From Thalassia testudinum (Eukaryota > Streptophyta > Magnoliopsida > Alismatales > Hydrocharitaceae), in the NCBI GenBank assembly GCA_037157565.1, contig JAZHRO010000056.1:32673501-32737500 (forward strand): a stretch of DNA of 64,000 bases, given 5' to 3'. Of the stretch, positions 54,165 to 64,000 are shown piece after piece. The notes under the pieces were generated by a model. The model was not told the origin of the DNA, searched no databases, and was given only the letters and a program-made list of their open reading frames with translations. The first letter of the stretch is position 1. Every line of letters begins with the position of its first letter. The translations under genes and the position numbers were made by a program.

Positions 54165-55661
54165 TGATCGCACATCTTTCACGAGTTTTAAATCAGGGTT
54201 ATGAGTAACCCGTCGTCATAGTTGTGAAACGCATGGTTAAATAAAATTTATACCGAAACTCGAAAAGTGACTCCCAGGTCGAACATGGGGAGGCGAACGT
54301 TTGGTTTTATAAAAATCCACTTTTCTCTTTCTATTTGTTTATTTGTTTTTATCTTTTCTAATTTTTTTGGTATTTTTAGCAAGAAAGAGATTTGGTCAAT
54401 GAAAACTTTATCTACTTGCAAAAATAAGAGAGAGAGAAACAATCATCTATTCATGAAGAATTGTTTATTACACTATGAAAGTGAAAAATCTACACTACGA
54501 AAGTGTAAAAAGATAGAATGAGGTGAGAGAAATCTCCCTTGACAGTTGCTCGGAGGACGACTCGCTCTGACATCGCCTGGAGGAAGGTGGTGAGGAGCGA
54601 GACAAAGGAGGATGGAGTTGAAGGATGGAGGATGGGGTAGGATGGCATCGCGGTGAGGATCTTCTTCCCGAAGGGCGATGAGAGGACAACCATGGGATGC
54701 TCCAAGAATGGGGATGAGGGAAGGGAAAACTATTTGATTTTCTACTCTAGAGGAGCATCTCGGGCTTGGGACAAGCTCTCTTTCGAGCCTTGGAGGTGGT
54801 GAGAGGAAGAAAGGAAGAGATGGTTTGGAATGGTGGTGGGTAGGTCCTTTCAGAGTGGAGGAGGAAGAACAAATTGCATCTGGGTCATTACTGACATCCC
54901 TAAACGTCGCTGCAGCTATCGCTGAAGATTCGCCCTTCAATTCCTCTTTCTAGCGCGTGTAGACCAATGGTGATAGCTGCAAGCAACACTAAAGGCCGGC
55001 ATCACTGAAGATCCACACCCGCCTCACTGGCACCCGCTCCACTGGTGTGTGCATCGCACATTGCACACTTCACGTGCCCGTGCTACCTATGCCTTGGATG
55101 CACGCGCACTAGCATGCGCTGCGCTGCTACTGCACGAGGCTGCAGCTGTGCACGTGTGCTGCTGCTAGCCAGCGTTGGGCGGCCTGGATGGTGCCACGTG
55201 GCACCATCTAGGTCGTCCATTCTTCTTTCTTTTGTAGAGGGTGCCACGGAGCTCAGATCGAGATGATTCCTACGCTGCTAGATCGCAATTGTCTCTCTGG
55301 ATCCATCTGTATTATTGCATTTTCCATCCGAAACTCGTATGGATGTCACATTGCCCCCTGGCCATTGATCTTCCTCGGACTTCGTATGATTCTACGATTC
55401 TCTGATTTAGATGATTTCAGAGGCGTTAGACTCCGATCGTCGTCCTAATCAGATCCGTACGATCCAATCATCCATCCAAGGCCCTGGAATAAGTCTTCTT
55501 CTCTCCTGACCATAAAAAGGACCTAATTAACCTAAAATATATACAACTACTCTAAATGCAGAATGATGCATGCTATGCAATATTTATAACATGAAATGCA
55601 AATCTAAGCCTTGGAACATGCATGAATAGGCATTTTAACCTAAATAGATGTGTCTATATCA
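54165..55661 (-). repeat. 5' LTR of element F
   Basis: Matches 46030-47602 throughout, with small gaps. The TATA box is changed to TCTGAAA. The right end abuts the 3' part of element E. Confidence 0.9.
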
Positions 55662-56178
55662 GTATATATGTATAAGTGTGAGTTTAACGCCTCCAGCTGA
55701 GCGAAACGTCAGTCACACGTCCTCAAGAAGATGTATCATTTCGTCAGGAGGAGGTTCCTAGGCTAAAAATGGCTTCAGGCACTGGCCATTTATTGTAAAA
55801 TCCTATTGAGATTTTGGGTTCATAATTTGGACCACCCCATTTGAATATGGGTGGATCACTAGATGCGGCCCAGTCCACTTGGACTTGAGTTTTCCCGCAA
55901 AGAATTTGAGCCAGGAATCAAATAACCAAACTTGCTGGTTAGGCGTGAATTCCTTCCTCTAGATGTGTCAGTCATGGAAAGCCTTAGTCTTATCTTTGTG
56001 TATCTTTGCATTCTCATAGGCTTCCTGCCGAATCTCTTCTAACTTGCTAAGTTGGAGCTTCCTTTCATAACCTCTTTCATCAAGGTTAAAATTACACTTC
56101 TACACTACCCAAAAGGCATGGTGCTCCAGTTCTACAGGAAGGTGATAGGCCTTTCCATACACCATGCAGTATGGTGAC
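55662..56178 (-). pseudogene. C-terminal integrase of element E, left of solo LTR J
   Basis: Minus strand reads PYCMVYGKAYHLPVELEHHAF, then a Lys/Glu-rich helix, VWLFDSWLKFFAGKL, a GPHLVI strand and a NGQCLKPF segment, the tail of Athila-type integrase. It joins in frame (GMS|PY) to 57491 onward when J is removed. Stops near 56112, 55974 and 55800. It ends against the F LTR; E's 3' noncoding region and 3' LTR are missing. Confidence 0.82.
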
Positions 56179-57485
56179 TGATGAATCCATTTTAATGGAT
56201 TTGTATTACGCCTAAGTAACTTTAATCTTACCCTTTAGGTGTGTTAATAACTACATTAAGTTGTAGAATATTTGTATGCATCATGATTTAAGTTTATAAC
56301 ATTCTATAACTTAATATGTAATGATTTTGTTGTTTTTATGTGCAGGAATGATATTTAGAAAGAATAAGGGTTAGGGAGTAAATTTCCTCAATAAACAACT
56401 GGCGGCATTATTTCCCATCCTTCAGCCACCCTCAACAACCACCGGCCTCAATAACGCCTCCCCAACAGTCTCCTGCCAAAATTAGAAAAGGGATTTGAAA
56501 ATCCCTTAATTGGCGCACGCGGGGAGAGAGAGGAGTTAAAAAGGAGGCGGAGAAAGGGGAGGAGGATGGGCATCTTCTTCCTCCGCTGGCAAGGGAACTA
56601 TCCTCTTTCTCCATCTTTCCCACCGTGGAGAGGACGGGCACTGTGGAATCAAGCATACACTGTGCACAACTTCCACCATCTTCTCCACTACCACCACGTG
56701 CGCCTATGCTCTCTGCAGAGAGCCCGTACGCCAATGCCTTCGCGTCTCCGCGCATCTGCAGCACGCACGGCAGTAGCAGCCTCTCCACCGCCGCCAGTCC
56801 TCTCCGCCAGCTGGTTGCCACCGACCTCCTCGCAACGTGCCGCTGCCGCCATTGTGAAGCACTCATCGAGACTCATCTCTACGTGCGACCTCGCCATCAG
56901 CCATCGACCCACGCTCACGCACGGAAGAGAGGCAAAAATCTATGTTTTTCACTCAATTAGTAATTACGGAAAATGCCATTGTCAAAGCTACTATTCATTT
57001 ATTTTCTAAATTAATATATTGCAGCAAATTTGCATAGACACCCCTTGCTTAATTTGGAATTACATATAATTGATTTCTTTTTATGAATGACATACAGCAT
57101 GAGATATTGATTATAGTACATTGGTGTCATTAGGTAGGAGATTAATATTAATATTGTTTGCTATTACCAAGGTCATTATTTAGAATATTATATTGTGATA
57201 ATTTTGCATGTGCGCCCTCATCTTCCTAATTAATTATCTATATTGAGAATTTGTGCTAGAAATGAGAGCACTACTTAGCATGCACCTCCATTGATATTCC
57301 TGATTGCTTGATACATTATTACTCATTTTTAATAGGCTAATTCCTCCCTATGGAGATGACCTAACTCTTCATGGTTAGTCTTGAGAATTTAAATGTTTTG
57401 AAAAGCGATTTTCTACCACGCGATTAAATACAACGACACATCATTTTATATTAAAGTTTTCATCGAAAATGAAGATCGCTTTTCA
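56179..57485 (+). mobile_element. Solo LTR J inserted in the E integrase (D family)
   Basis: Starts TGATGAATCC with hairpin AATCCATT/AATGGATT, followed by a TTACGCCTAAGT segment as in the D LTR. It carries a GC-rich middle and ends in ...GATCGCTTTTCA. Flanks GTGAC (56174-56178) and CTGAC (57486-57490) are a duplication with one difference. Plus orientation, opposite to E. No internal region. Confidence 0.82.
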
Positions 57486-58200
57486 CTGACATTCCGAGTG
57501 GGCCCTTGTACGCATTCCGATATGCCCAAAGTGCGTCGATCAATCAATCAGACCAATCCTTCCTATAAGGTCAAACCGTCTTTTGAAGAATAATCTTGAT
57601 TTGACGGTTAGATACTTTAGCCTGCCCATTGGTCTATGGATGATTCAGGGTAGCAATGCAGTGATGTACCCCGTATTTCTTCAATAAAGCTATAAAATGA
57701 GCATGGATGAAGTGGCTACCTCCGTCGCTAATCAAAGCACGGGGGACTCCGAATCTCATGAAAATAAATTCCTAGATGAGGGATATAACGATCTTATGAT
57801 TAGCCCTTCTTGCCAAGATAGCTTCAACCCACTTCAAGACATAGCCAACTACGAGGAGTATGTACTCAAACCCGTGAGAGTTCGAGAAAGAGCCCATAAA
57901 GTCGATGCCCCAAACATCGAACACTTCTTTGACCAGAATAGGTTGGAGAGGCATCATGTCTCTCTGAGTCATAGAAATGATCGACTGACATCACTTACAG
58001 CATTTGGCAAACTCGTGTGTCTCTGAAAATGGTTGACCAGAAGAATCCAGACTGCAAAATTTTTGCAACGATTTTTTGGCATGAGAAATGACCCCAACAG
58101 GCATCGCTGTGGTAGAAGGATAACACACTTGAGATTTCTGAGTCTGGGATGCATCTTCTGATTATCTGATCGGCCCCAATGCAAAAGAGCAGTGGGTCAT
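57486..58200 (-). pseudogene. Integrase core of element E
   Basis: In order on the minus strand: a decayed zinc-binding region (58180-58020), VWGIDFMGSF (about 57890) with the first catalytic Asp, a damaged ISD region near 57740, an HP-TNGQAKV region near 57610 (Glu of the triad replaced by Lys as read), and WAYRNAYKGPLGM at the J junction. Multiple stops and shifts. Confidence 0.8.
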
Positions 58201-59800
58201 CCTAGGAATAAAACTTAGCCTCTAAAATAAACCAAAGTTTTTGATCCTGCAATGAGATAATTTGCAATATCAGCATACCAAGGAAACTCAACGGAGTTGG
58301 CAGCCAACAAAGACTCATCTAGGAATTGATCAGAGATAGGTGGGGAGTATGGGATGTGTTTTGGGTCTAGCTGAGACAAGTGATTTGCCACAACATTATC
58401 AAATCTGGCTTTGTCGCGGATCTCGACATCAAACTCCTGCAAAAGAAGGATCCATCTAATAAGTTGGGGTTTGGCATCCTTCTTTGCCAACAAATGCCAA
58501 AGGGTAGAATGGTTAATGAAAATAATCACTTTTGACCCAAGTAGGTATGATCTAAACTTCTCCAACCCAAATACTACCGATAGCAATTCTTTCTCAATAA
58601 CCGTATAGTTATGCTGAGCTCGTTCAACGTCATGCTAATGTAGTATATTACGAATGGATGGTGCCCCAACGTTGGGCTAAAATATCTCCAACAACAAAGT
58701 CTGAGGCATCACACATCATCTTGAAGTCGATAGACTAGTCAAGTGGTTGGAGAATAGGTGCATTTGAAATAGCACTTCGTAAGGTCTCGAAAGCATTGAG
58801 ACACAAGGAATCGAAGTTAAAGGGGATGTCGACTACCAAGAGATTTGTCAACAGACGGGAAATTTTTGAGAAGTCTCAAATGAATCTCTGGTAGAATGTG
58901 ACATGCCCTAAGAAGATTTGATTTGTTTTACCGAGCTAGGCAGAGGTAATCGAGAAATCATTTTAGACTTAGCTCGGTCGACCTCGAGTCCATTAGAAGA
59001 GATCCTGTGACCTAGTACAATGCCATCCCTCACCAGGAAATGGCTTTTCTCCCATGAAAGTACTAGGTTAATGTCTATGCACCTCCTCAAGATCTTTGAG
59101 AGTTTGTTAAGACAAGATGAGAAGTCCTCTCAGAAAATAGAGAAGTCGTCCATAAATACTTCTACATAGTCACTGATCGTATGGGAGAAGAAGGCCATCA
59201 TGCAATGTTGAAATGTTGTTGGTGTGTTACAGAGGCCAAAGGGCATCCACTTAAAAGCGAATGTTCCGAAGGGACAAGTAAAAGTTGTCTTGTCTTGGTC
59301 TTTTGGGTTGATCGCGACTTGGTTATGCCTGGAGTATCCATCCAGAAAGCAGAAGAAATTGTGCATGGCTAACCTTTCTAAAATCTGAGCAATAAAAGGT
59401 AAAGGAAAATGATCCTTTTTGGTAGCCGTCTTCAGTTTCCTGTAACCAATGCAAACCTACCATGAAGCAGTGGAGCGGGTCGGGATGGATTCGCCTGTTT
59501 CATTCTTGATTACAGTAAGTCCTACCTTTTTGGGCAAAATCTAAAGAGGACTCACCCATTGGCTATTAGAAATCAGATAGATAATGTCTTCATCCAGCCA
59601 TTTGATGATCTCCTTCTTGACAACCTCTAGCATATTTGGGTTCAGGCTCCTCTAAGTTTGTCTCATGGTTTTCACCCCTTCATATGTGTAGATATGATGA
59701 GTGCAATATGAGGGGAAAATCCCACGGAGATCAGCAATGTTCCAACCGATAGCAGCCCTATGTGCTTGCAGTATAGAGATCAATTGATGTTCTTACTCCG
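58201..59800 (-). pseudogene. RT and RNase H of element E
   Basis: RT: WVSPL-like segment near 59545, [12 protein letters not shown] (about 59340), FMDDFSIF (59130-59150) with both catalytic Asp intact, [10 protein letters not shown] and GHRISSNGLEVD. RNase H: a stretch with a stop near 58640, [16 protein letters not shown], a FINHSTLWHLL phrase (usual TDH) and NVVANHLSQLD. Several frame changes (near 59125, 58905 and 58590). Inactive. Confidence 0.85.
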
Positions 59801-60720
59801 GGGTCAAGTGAGCATTGATTATCACTGGGTATGTCTCACTTTCACCTAGAAACACATATTCGAGTGAATCAAGAAAGGGCTTTAACTCAATTATTAGTGG
59901 GTAGGGAGCAAGTTTGCATGTGGGAGGAGAGGAATCAATAGTGGAAATCTGACGATCCTGGCTGATGGGAAATCTGCTTGCAAAGGTCATCAAATCCTAT
60001 CTTAACAGGAGCAAATCAGTGCTTGGTGGGACAGGATACTCAGGATCAGAGGTGTTGTGATCAGATGAACACCCCAGGAAATCAGATCCGAGGGATGAAA
60101 TGTGCACGACATTAACCTCAATCTCGTGTGGATCCAGATCCAAGAACCCTGATAGTGAAGATGAATGTGCCATTGGGTCACTGTAGAGGATCCCAATGTT
60201 CCCACAGAAAGCTGAATCTTCATCTTCATCATCCCCCTTGATTAGATCATAGTCGAAGTTCCTTGATGCCCTAAGATGTCTAGTTTAAGCTTTTCACTTC
60301 CTAGGGCTATCTCCATACACCCAGATGCATAGTCGATGTTTGCACAGGCTGTCGCCAAGAATGGGCGACCCATAATGATCGATGCATCACGGAGATTAAG
60401 AGGAACCTCTATATCAAGAATGAAAAAGTTCGCTGGGAAGCATCCTTGGACTTTTACAATCACATTTTCAACCAACCCCCCCCCCCCCCCCCCCCCGGTG
60501 TTTTCACTAATCGGTCAACCAACTATATGGTAACCGAGGTGGGTTTCAACTCCCCAAATCGAAATTGATTAAATACTACGGTAGGAGTTAGGCTGTTGGA
60601 CAACCCCAATTCAAGAAGGGCCTGATCAAATGGAGAATCCTGCCATAAGCAGGAAATAAGTGGTGTGCTTGGGTCCTTCTTTTTGGGTGGTAAGTCAGCT
60701 AAATAACAATGCTAGCTTCT
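59801..60720 (-). pseudogene. Protease and linker of element E
   Basis: Retropepsin active site reads LLELGLS (about 60604-60640), Glu instead of the catalytic Asp. Then follow a disrupted strand at the poly-C run (60476-60496), ENVIVKVQGCFPANFFILDIEV and ASIIMGRPFLA (about 60360). An acidic linker without intact frame runs down to 59800. Confidence 0.78.
60476..60496. repeat. 21-base poly-C (poly-G on the coding strand) within the protease
   Basis: Uninterrupted run of 21 C between CCAA and GGTG. The coding strand should read a short Gly-rich KTPGG-type segment here, so the run is an expansion or an assembly artefact. Confidence 0.85.
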
Positions 60721-62910
60721 TTTGACAATACCTCTTGTCGTCCGATTTTCTGCTATCGCTTTGGAGTACAGTAGCCCTTGAAGAACCTAGCAACAGTAGG
60801 GATGTGATCTATTACCTCGAGGAGAGGGACCTGAATGTGAACTTCTTTGAACATGGATTTTAGGTCCTCAAAATTCCACGTATCCTTTTTCCAACTTGAA
60901 TCTCGTGTTAAAGCCTCGAGAAAGGGAATGGGAATCTCAGGGTCAGCTAGCTTCCTTCCTTTGTCTATCGAAGGTGGCTCCTGGGAGGAAGAGGGTGATG
61001 AGCCATCCTGTGGTAGAGAGCATGAGAAATCATGGCCTACTTGCCTAGGTAGCAGGTCCTGTGTAGTATTTCCACTCCTCAAAGTGACAGCCTTTGCATC
61101 AGCGTTCTATCTATGAGGTGGGGGAGGAGGGGAAGGAACAGAATACGCGAGGTTTTATAGTAAAGGTGGCTGACCTTGCCCATAACCAAGTGGTGCAGGA
61201 GGTGCTTGTAAAATAGCATGTGCCTATCCTTGTGGTGCCTAGAACCTTGGCGAGGCACCCTGATTCTGCATGTATCTTGGGTTCAAGACTTGTTGGGAGG
61301 GCAAGGCTCCCTGTGATCTATGCTCCTGCATCATCTGATTTTACGTACTCTGTATATTCTATATCTGATTAGCCATTGCTTTCATAACTTGCATATTATC
61401 ATGAGTCGATTTTCAGATTGACTCCTGCAATTCCTCCTTCAGTGACTCCAAAGGGTCGACCCGCTTCAGAGGGTAATTGGAAACTTGGTGCAATGGTTGA
61501 TAAATAGAACGTGTTTGCGGTTGAGATGGGAATGGCTGCTACCTTGGGTATGTGTTCTGTGCATTCTCATATTGTTTGGTCTGGTAGTGTGGATTTGGTC
61601 TCTATGAGTTACCAGACCAGGAGAAGTTAGGATTATGGCACCAACTAGGATATACGCCTCGGAATATGGGTTATTACGCCCGTAACCTTGGATAGCACTG
61701 ACATTTTCATAGGTTGAGGATGTCTCAGACATAAATTCATCAAAAGAATATGAACTCGAATTTTCATGTGGTGTGTAACCCTGATTATACAATGCCATAT
61801 CCAAATTATTGATGGGTTCTTCATATGCAAGATCCCGCAGAGATGGAGAAGAAACATCCCGAGTGAAAAGATGTTCAGGAGCAGGAGGGGCTCAGGATGC
61901 AAGAGAGGAGTGTGATGCAGTTGTACTACCAGGAAACCCAGATCTTGCTCGCATTAATTCATCGAGCTTCTTATTGAGCAGATCCACCTTGTCCAGCTTC
62001 TTGGTGATAATGCCCATATAAGCTCAGGTATATTTGGCATGAGCTTCGTGAACACTAACTCATTGCCGTCTAAGTTGCTGGAATTGGTTCATAGAGGCGG
62101 CATTCATCTAGTTCTCTACTAAGGATTCGAACCATTCGAATGCGCTATTCTTGTCCTTTACGAGGAAATTCCTGCCGCTAGATGCATTGGCCAACTACTG
62201 ATGTGTGTCATCCAGCCCATCGTAAAAGACTTGTGCAAGGTGCCATCTGGGTACACCATGGTATAGGCATTTCCTGAGAAGATTGCGGAATCTATCCCAG
62301 GCATCATGCCATTTCTCTCTTGGGCCTTGGGAGAAGGTTGTGATTGTGTGCCTCATTGCATTTGTTCAACCAACGGGAAGAACTTTTCGAGGATTCACGA
62401 CGTAATTCTTCCTAGGTTCCAATTAGCCTCCGATAGTCTTCAACCAATAGGAAGCTTTATCTTAAGAGAGAAAGGAAAAAGCTTCATGAGAACAATTCCA
62501 ATGTCTACATTTTTGGGTCGAACTAACTTTGCAATTCGACTCAGATCTTTGATGTCCTGGAAGGGATCCTCATTTGAGTTTCCATGGAAGTGAGTCTGAA
62601 TTAGACTTATGATGTTCGGCTTTAACTCGAATGTGTCTCCGCCTGCAGGAATCCTGACCTGAGGTACTATAGTCATTGCCTCTGGATCATAGAAGTCCTG
62701 CTGTTGTTCATCGCATGATGGATGTTGTATCCTGTCTAGCATTATGAGGATCCTGTCAATGCTCTGCTCGTAATTTTGTTCAGACTCCTCGACCCTAGCT
62801 TCCAAACGAGCCATTGGGTCTTGTTTCCCAAAGCCCTGAGTAGCTCTAGGGCCAGGATTAGCCATCAAAGCTAATCGAGTGGAAGAGGGTTGGGAAGAAG
62901 GATTAAGCAA
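60721..62910 (-). pseudogene. gag: gag of element E
   Basis: The likely start is the Met at 62910 or 15 codons later (MANPGPRA). It contains a Glu-rich coiled region, a capsid-like start (DFYDPEAM, VRIPAGGDTFELKPNIISLIQ, EDPFQDIKDL) to 62440, broken capsid to about 61950, and a Tyr/Ser-rich region (61804-61466). The closing AVTLRSGN motif is near 61060-61085, and the linker to protease is 61050-60753. Many stops and shifts. No zinc knuckle seen. Confidence 0.82.
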
Positions 62911-64000
62911 GAGTCGCCTTTATCGCCTCGGGTTTGGTTCCCAAGGTCCCACAAGTCTTGGTCTTAATGACCTCCTTCCTTGCATACACCAACATAAAGG
63001 GTTAGTGTAGTCAAGCCAAACAAGGCTAAGGCCTTGTTAATTAGATTGGTCCTTAAGATCAGATGACCAGATTTTTCGTTCAGGTTCAAACTATTGAAGA
63101 AATTCACCGAGAAATCGACTGAAGATAATCCCCGCCTCTTAAGCTAACCCGGCCAGTCTGGTTACAAGGGGACTAAGAGGAAGGTTCTTCCTTCAACTTT
63201 CTACTCTGGTTTTTTTGTACCCTTTAGCCGAAGTCGTTTGACACTACCCTGCAGTCAGTCACCAGGTTTGGCATAAGGGGTTCAAATCACCCAGTAGTTT
63301 CAAGAAAAATGCAAGTTATTAGATATTTTCTTGTGATTTTTAACCTTTTTCTTCAATTCAGTTGGTGTTGAGCGGTCCACAAGGTGACTCGACTCACCGA
63401 CTAACCACTGGCCTCAATTGAGTCTAGGCTAGTCTAATGTGGTCCAAAGGGCTCATGCACTTCTATGCTTTTGCAGATAGCAGACCACTAGTTAAACATG
63501 TACTCTCAGGTAAATTTGGAAATCAAATTATTTGAAAATTGGCAGAGATATTCCTTTTTCAATAAGCATTTCAGAGAGTTTTTTTTATAATTTTTACTAT
63601 TTCTAGTAAATAGTGATGAATTTTTAACTAACAGGGGGTCAAATATGAGATTTTGACCCTATGTTGATTTTTCTGTTAAAAACAGTATCAAATATGATCT
63701 AAAAATTCAATATAAATATGATAATGAAAGGTAATTTGATTGTCTTTCAAACCCCACCATTCTTGGGTCAATAAGATTTTTGAGTTGGTCAGAATCAATT
63801 TTTAAAGTTTATAAAAATTCAATTTTCAGTCTATCTGATCCTTGTGTACTCTATGAATTTTTAAAAATTTCACAAATTGAATTTCTTTTTAGGAATGGTG
63901 GTGTTGGAAAGATAGTTTCAAAATCTAGTTCTTGCCTGTATTTCAAGGTTTTTTAACCATTAAAGACATGGTAATTAGATTTTTAAAATTGTGTTTAGTT
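62911..64000 (-). other. Leader of element E, running off the window
   Basis: Noncoding. The conserved leader box lies at 63152-63250 (minus strand GTGTCAAACGACT ... AACCAGAG ... GAAGAACCTT). Beyond 63300 it is AT-rich with AAATTTTTAAAAATT-type stretches like the C leader. PBS and 5' LTR are not in the window. Confidence 0.65.

Larger units (their letters stand above)
46030..55661 (-). mobile_element. Element F: gag/pol-less Athila-like retrotransposon derivative
   Basis: LTRs 54165-55661 (5') and 46030-47602 (3') on the minus strand share start TGATATAGACACATC and end GTGWGATCA. It has the best-preserved PBS apart from A, the conserved leader box, one ORF of unknown function split by solo LTR I, the 3' module and a polypurine tract. 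No gag, protease, RT or integrase motif is visible. No 5-bp duplication: left flank GAAAA, right flank GTATA. The LTRs are a diverged subfamily of A's, sharing the start region, the 'gatctgattagg' segment and the decayed CCTTTAATGATG hairpin. Confidence 0.85.

Overview
This is nuclear repeat DNA from a flowering plant with a repeat-rich genome. I found no host gene, rRNA, functional tRNA gene, CRISPR array or bacterial operon. Every coding trace recognised is gag, protease, reverse transcriptase (RT), RNase H or integrase of Ty3/gypsy LTR retrotransposons of the Athila type, or an unrecognised ORF carried by one of their derivatives. The plant and clade assignment rests on these protein motifs and on primer-binding sites matching the 3' end of plant tRNA-Asp. 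Species cannot be told from the window.

Layout, left to right. (1) 1-4080: the right part of a gag/pol-less element (here called alpha): an LTR tail, a degenerate primer-binding site (PBS), a decayed acidic ORF and a 3' noncoding region. (2) 4101-5396: a minus-strand LTR copy (H) with a foreign upstream half. (3) 5470-10170: minus-strand fragment B, with protease, gag and a leader fused to a truncated LTR. (4) 10180-11260: minus-strand LTR-like repeat G-left. (5) 11928-44524: plus-strand element A, broken inside pol by element C (19302-40168). C's own 5' LTR is broken by minus-strand element D (20595-31811). Target-site duplications mark the inner two insertions: TGGAT/TGGAC for C and CCCCG/CCCCG for D. 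(6) 44525-45716: G-right, an inverted relative of G-left. (7) 46030-55661: minus-strand element F, also without gag/pol, whose ORF is split by a solo LTR (I, 50024-52204, duplication CTCTC). (8) 55662-64000: minus-strand element E, gag-pro-pol with many stops, whose integrase is split by a solo LTR (J, 56179-57485). E's 5' LTR lies beyond the right edge.

Coding state. Only D has a long open pol frame (725 codons), and it carries Asp-to-Gly changes at an RT and at an RNase H catalytic position. A, B and E are pseudogenes. Alpha, C and F lack RT and integrase and carry acidic or low-complexity ORFs of unknown function, yet keep PBS, leader and polypurine signals. They look like non-autonomous passengers that would depend on proteins of A/D/E-like elements (inference).

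The most unusual signal is structural RNA/DNA in the noncoding parts. LTRs of five families start with TGAT and a short hairpin of family-specific sequence. Solo LTR I has eleven successive inverted repeats just upstream of its TATA box. Hairpins also precede the TATA boxes of G and A and the terminal polypurine tract. Paired (compensatory) changes are visible between related copies. A's LTRs also carry a tRNA-like segment, and C's LTRs an AGCT-palindrome array.
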